A DNA stretch of 41,854 nucleotides from Acidimicrobiaceae bacterium (GTDB taxonomy: Bacteria; Actinomycetota; Acidimicrobiia; Acidimicrobiales; Bog-793): assembly GCA_027306925.1 (NCBI GenBank), contig DAHUXW010000091.1, positions 1 to 41,854 on the forward strand. The letters are read 5' to 3'. The notes under the pieces are model-generated. The model worked only from the letters and a program-made list of their open reading frames with translations, made no database searches and was not told the DNA's origin. Position 1 is the stretch's first letter. Each line of letters starts with the position of its first letter. A program made the translations under genes and the position numbers. Shown in pieces: positions 38,469 to 41,854 of the stretch.

Positions 38469-39650
38469 GTGCGCGTGATCGGCATGATCTCGGGGACGTC
38501 CTACGACGCGATCGAAGCGGTCGCGCTCGAGATGGAGCTCGTTGGCGCCACCGTGTCGGCCGAGCTGCGCGGCCACGTGTCCGCGCCGTACCCGCCGGCG
38601 GTCCGCGACCTCGTCGCGTCGGTGCTTCCTCCGGCGGCCACCACGATCGAGGACGTCTGCCGGATCGACACGCTCGTCGGCCAGAGCTTCGCGTCGGTGG
38701 CGGTCGAGCTCGCGGCGACGGCGTTCGGCGGCGAGGCGGACGTCGTCTGCTCGCACGGCCAGACCGTCTTCCACTGGGTCGACGCGGGGCGCGCCCGTGG
38801 GACCCTACAGCTCGGGCAGGCCGCGTGGATCGCGGAGGCGACGGGCGCGACGGTCGTGACCGACGTGCGGAGCCGTGACGTCGCCTCCGGCGGCCACGGC
38901 GCGCCGCTCGCGAGCCTGCTCGACGTCATGGTGCTGGGCGCGCACCCGAGCACGGTCCGGGCCGCCCTCAACCTCGGCGGCATCGCGAACATCACCGCCG
39001 TCGGGCCCGACGCCGAGCCGGTCGCGTTCGACATCGGACCCGCGAACGCGCTCATCGACGCGGCCGTGCGCATGCTCTCCGGTGGGACCGAGGAGTACGA
39101 CCGCGACGGCCGGCGCGCGACGCGCGGCGAGGTCGACCGAGCGCTTCTCGACGTGCTGCTCGACGATCCCTACTACGCCCGTCCTGCGCCGAAGTCGACC
39201 GGCAAGGAGCACTTCCATCTCGGCTACCTCCTCGAGCGGCTCGACGGACACGAGGTCGCCCCGGACGACCTCGTCGCGACGCTCACCGCGCTCACGGCGG
39301 AGACCGTCGCACGGTCGGTCGCCGAGCTCGGTGTCGTCGACCTCGTCGTCTCCGGCGGAGGCACGCGCAACCCGGCCCTGATGGACGCGCTCGCGCGGCT
39401 CCTCCCCGCCGTCGCGATCGCGCCGATCGACGTGCTGGGCATCCCCGAGCAGGCCAAGGAAGCCGTCGTCTTCGCGCTCGTGGGACTGCTCACCGTCCAC
39501 GGCATCGCGGGGAACGTGCCCTCGTGCACGGGCGCCGCGCACTCGGCCGTTCTCGGCGCCGTCGTGCCGGGACGCCAGCGGGTCGTCGAGCTGCGCGAGC
39601 ACGAGCGTCCGACCACGTTCGTCATGGTGCGCCCGACCGGTGCCCCGTGA
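38469..39650 (+). CDS. anmK: Anhydro-N-acetylmuramic acid kinase
   Basis: A 393-residue ASKHA-fold kinase that opens and phosphorylates 1,6-anhydro-MurNAc to MurNAc-6-P, the MurQ substrate. Visible motifs are GMISGTSYDAIEAV (canonical GLMSGTSLDGVD), CSHGQTVFH, DVRSRDVASGGHGAPL, NLGGIANIT, and FDIGPANALID, which carries the catalytic Asp. The phosphate-binding loop is thus a variant (Tyr-Asp-Ala-Ile-Glu in place of Leu-Asp-Gly-Val-Asp). The GTG at 38469, 4 bp after the dppC stop, has GAGGTGA upstream. It overlaps dppD by GTGA. A kinase embedded between permease and ATPase genes points to tight coupling of import and phosphorylation. Confidence 0.9.
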   Translation: MRVIGMISGTSYDAIEAVALEMELVGATVSAELRGHVSAPYPPAVRDLVASVLPPAATTIEDVCRIDTLVGQSFASVAVELAATAFGGEADVVCSHGQTVFHWVDAGRARGTLQLGQAAWIAEATGATVVTDVRSRDVASGGHGAPLASLLDVMVLGAHPSTVRAALNLGGIANITAVGPDAEPVAFDIGPANALIDAAVRMLSGGTEEYDRDGRRATRGEVDRALLDVLLDDPYYARPAPKSTGKEHFHLGYLLERLDGHEVAPDDLVATLTALTAETVARSVAELGVVDLVVSGGGTRNPALMDALARLLPAVAIAPIDVLGIPEQAKEAVVFALVGLLTVHGIAGNVPSCTGAAHSAVLGAVVPGRQRVVELREHERPTTFVMVRPTGAP

Positions 39651-40630
39651 GCGGCCCCGTGCTCTCGATCCGCGGGCTGCGCGTCGGCATACGGGGTCGA
39701 CGCGGCGTCGAGGAGATCGTGCGTGGCGTCGACCTCGACGTCGCCTCGGCCGAGAAGGTGGGGGTCGTCGGCGAGAGCGGCTCGGGAAAGACCTTGACGA
39801 TGCTCTCCGTGCTCCAGCTGCTCCCGAGCCCACCGCTCGCCGTGCTCGGCGGGAGGGTGCTGCTCGACGGCGAGGACCTCCTGACGGCCGACGCGCGACG
39901 GCTCCGCGAGGTACGGGGCGGCGAGGTCGCGATGGTCTACCAGGACCCGATGAGCTCGCTGAACCCGCTCACTCGCGTCGGTCGCCAGATCGTCGAGGCC
40001 CTGCGCGCCCACGGGACCGGCGACAAGGTGGCGCGCGCGCGGACCCGCGAGGTCCTCGGGGAGGTGGGCCTTCCCCACCCGGACCGCATCGAGCGCGCGT
40101 TCCCCCACGAGCTCTCCGGCGGCATGCTGCAGCGGGTGATGATCGCGATGGCGCTCGCCACCTCGCCGAAGGTGCTCGTCGCAGACGAGCCCACGACCGC
40201 GCTCGACGTGACGATCCAGCAGCAGATCCTCGAGCTGGTCTCCCGCCTGCAGGCTTCGACGTCGATGTCCGTCGTGTGGGTGACCCACGATCTCGGTGTC
40301 GTCGCCCAGCTCGTCGACCGGGTCGTCGTGATGTACGCGGGCCGGGTGGTCGAGCGCGCGCCGACCCACCGGCTGTTCGCCGCGCCCACACATCCGTACA
40401 CGGCGGCGCTTCTCGCCTCGCTGCCCGGACCCGAGATCGGTCACCGGCGCCCGCTGCACCAGATCGGCGGCACGCCACCCGATCCCTCACGGCTCGGCGC
40501 GGGATGCCCGTTCCGAGCGCGCTGCCCGTACGCCGAGCAGCGTTGCGCCGAGCACGAGCCGGAGCTCGAGGAGCGCGGCGCCGGGAGCTTCGCCGCGTGC
40601 TGGAAGGATCCGGGAGCGTGGGCGAGGTGA
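39647..40630 (+). CDS. dppD: Peptide ABC transporter ATPase, DppD type
   Basis: A 327-residue ATPase. Walker A is GESGSGKT, the Q-loop VYQDPMSSLNPL, the signature LSGGMLQR, Walker B VLVADEPTTALD, the switch WVTHDL. The C-terminal oligopeptide-transporter extension has HPYTAALLASLPG and a CPFRARCPYAEQRC cluster, which binds an Fe-S cluster in some DppD proteins. It overlaps anmK and dppF by 4 bp each. It powers the DppB/DppC channel together with DppF. Confidence 0.94.
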   Translation: MSGPVLSIRGLRVGIRGRRGVEEIVRGVDLDVASAEKVGVVGESGSGKTLTMLSVLQLLPSPPLAVLGGRVLLDGEDLLTADARRLREVRGGEVAMVYQDPMSSLNPLTRVGRQIVEALRAHGTGDKVARARTREVLGEVGLPHPDRIERAFPHELSGGMLQRVMIAMALATSPKVLVADEPTTALDVTIQQQILELVSRLQASTSMSVVWVTHDLGVVAQLVDRVVVMYAGRVVERAPTHRLFAAPTHPYTAALLASLPGPEIGHRRPLHQIGGTPPDPSRLGAGCPFRARCPYAEQRCAEHEPELEERGAGSFAACWKDPGAWAR

Positions 40631-41682
40631 CCGCGGCGGCCCGGCACGGAGGTTCCGACGGTCCCGGCATCCCCGCGCTCCGCTGCGTCGACCTCGCGAA
40701 GCACTACCCGAGCCGGCGGCGACAACCCACGGTCATGGCGTTGCGAGGCGTGTCGTTCGAGGTGCCGGCCGGATCGACCTTCGGCGTCGTCGGGGAGAGC
40801 GGCTGTGGAAAGTCGACGCTCGCACGCCTGCTCGTCGGGCTCGAGGCGCCGACGTCGGGCGCGGTCGAGATCGCCGGGCGCCGTGTCGACACGGGACCTC
40901 GCTCGGATCGGCGCGCGCTCGCGCGCCGGATACAGCTCGTGTTCCAGGATCCCTTCTCGTCGCTCGATCCGCGCATGCCGGTCGCGCGCGCTCTCGACGA
41001 GGTGCTCCGATTCCACCACTTGCACGACGACCGGCGCGACGAGCGCGTCGTCGAGCTTCTCGACATGGTCGCGCTCGGAGGGCGCTTCGCCCGGCGGTAC
41101 CCGCACGAGCTCTCGGGCGGGCAGGCCCAGCGCGTCGCGATCGCGCGAGCGCTCGCCGTCGAGCCGCAGGTCCTCGTCCTCGACGAGCCGACCTCCGCGC
41201 TGGACGTGTCCGTGCGCGCCGAGATCATGAACCTGCTCGTCCGGATCCAGGACGAGCTCCGGCTCTCGTACCTGTTCATCAGCCACGACCTCAGCATGGT
41301 CCGGCACGTGAGCGACGACATCGCCGTCATGTACCTCGGACGCGTCGTCGAAGTCGGGCGCTACGACGCGGTCCTCGACGCTCCGATGCACCCGTACACA
41401 CGGGCGCTCGCCGACGCCGTTCCCGTCCCCGACCCGGACGCGAAGCGCACGAGCCACGAGGCGCGCGCCGTCTCGCACGGCGGACGGGCGGACCCGCCGC
41501 CGGAGCCGGCGAGCGCGCGCGACGTCGACGACGAGCACGCGTGCGCCTTCCTCCCGCGCTGCCCGGTCGCCGAGCGCGTCTGTGGCGAGCGCGCCCCCCG
41601 GCTGGCGCCCGCCGCGGCGGGCCACGAGGTCTCGTGCCACGTCGCCTCGGCCGCGGCCGGCCTCGGGCCGGCGGACCGCTGA
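40627..41682 (+). CDS. dppF: Peptide ABC transporter ATPase, DppF type
   Basis: A 351-residue second ATPase. Walker A is GESGCGKST, the Q-loop VFQDPFSSLDPRM, the signature LSGGQAQR, Walker B VLVLDEPTSALD, the switch FISHDL. The C-terminal extension includes MHPYTRALADAVP and a CAFLPRCPVAERVC cysteine cluster with two later Cys. I chose the GTG at 40627, which overlaps the dppD stop as GTGA like the other junctions; a GTG at 40618 is an alternative. It is the last gene of the operon; no obvious terminator hairpin with a T-tract follows. Confidence 0.94.
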   Translation: MTAAARHGGSDGPGIPALRCVDLAKHYPSRRRQPTVMALRGVSFEVPAGSTFGVVGESGCGKSTLARLLVGLEAPTSGAVEIAGRRVDTGPRSDRRALARRIQLVFQDPFSSLDPRMPVARALDEVLRFHHLHDDRRDERVVELLDMVALGGRFARRYPHELSGGQAQRVAIARALAVEPQVLVLDEPTSALDVSVRAEIMNLLVRIQDELRLSYLFISHDLSMVRHVSDDIAVMYLGRVVEVGRYDAVLDAPMHPYTRALADAVPVPDPDAKRTSHEARAVSHGGRADPPPEPASARDVDDEHACAFLPRCPVAERVCGERAPRLAPAAAGHEVSCHVASAAAGLGPADR

Positions 41683-41813
41683 CGGGGCCGCCGTGACCGA
41701 CGGCGTGCCGACCCGAGTCGAACCGCGGGCGAGGAGCTGGCAAGCTACGACGGCCGCGCGGACAGCCCGACGCGGCGGCGCTCGGCGCGCGGACACGAGG
41801 GACGGTATCGAGC

Positions 41814-41854
41814 ATGCGGTTGATGAGGGTCGGAGCGAGCGGTATGGAGCGGCC
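41814..41854 (+). CDS. Start of a gene, possibly fumarylacetoacetate hydrolase family (partial)
   Basis: The window ends 41 bases into this frame, which begins MRLMRVGASGMERP. That opening closely resembles the N-terminus of fumarylacetoacetate hydrolase-family proteins (MRLLRVGPAGAERP-like). A GAGGGACGG lies upstream. It follows the transporter operon after 131 bp without visible gene content. Too short for certainty. Confidence 0.45.
   Translation, partial: MRLMRVGASGMER

Noticed and set aside
1-41854. tRNA, rRNA, CRISPR array, phage or plasmid replication genes
   Set aside because: Looked for by eye on both strands; nothing convincing was seen.

Overview
The window is high-GC DNA with frequent GTG starts, GTGA/ATGA stop-start overlaps, TTGACC/TAnnnT promoters and an actinobacterial-type LexA box (GAAC-N4-GTTC). 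It most likely comes from an actinobacterium (Actinomycetota), possibly an uncultured deep-branching lineage; no rRNA, tRNA or housekeeping marker is present to place it further. The sequence is dense in the second half and looser, with transposon scars, in the first 7 kb.

Layout. 1-7080: a chemoreceptor, two broken transposase genes (IS66-like, ISKra4-like), a 1.26-kb gene-poor stretch, a 22-residue lysine-rich peptide gene and an ABC exporter membrane domain without an ATPase. 7080-17218: a short-chain dehydrogenase, a large secreted sedolisin-type (S53) protease, an AlkB repair dioxygenase under a LexA box, a heterodimeric ABC exporter and an L-2-hydroxyglutarate oxidase. 17226-28677 (minus strand): a long redox/transport locus. 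29090-41682: a muropeptide-recycling locus arranged as two divergent operons. The window ends in the first 14 codons of a gene that may encode a fumarylacetoacetate hydrolase-family protein.

The redox/transport locus reads, in transcription order: fused TctA-TctB transporter subunit, TctC solute-binding protein, a strong intercistronic hairpin, an AprA-like flavoprotein, an AprB-like two-cluster ferredoxin, a four-cluster Fe-S protein fused to an NrfD-type membrane anchor, a DMSO-reductase-superfamily molybdoenzyme without Tat signal, and a TorD-like chaperone. The last five genes overlap or nearly touch. I infer that an organic anion is imported and that the flavoprotein and the cytoplasm-facing molybdoenzyme exchange electrons with the quinone pool. 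The substrate is unknown; a sulfonate/sulfite route is one testable idea because the parts resemble SoeABC and AprAB.

The muropeptide locus contains, on the minus strand, a GntR/UTRA regulator fused to a GNAT acetyltransferase, a beta-lactamase-fold serine hydrolase (AmiE/YbbE-like), a MurQ-NagA fusion and an L-Ala-D/L-Glu epimerase. On the plus strand it has a peptide-binding protein, two permeases, AnmK and two ATPases. Together these could import cell-wall fragments and convert anhydro-MurNAc to MurNAc-6-P, then GlcNAc-6-P, then GlcN-6-P, while the stem dipeptide is epimerised. Divergent promoters with a palindrome in the minus-strand spacer suggest autoregulation by the GntR-GNAT protein.
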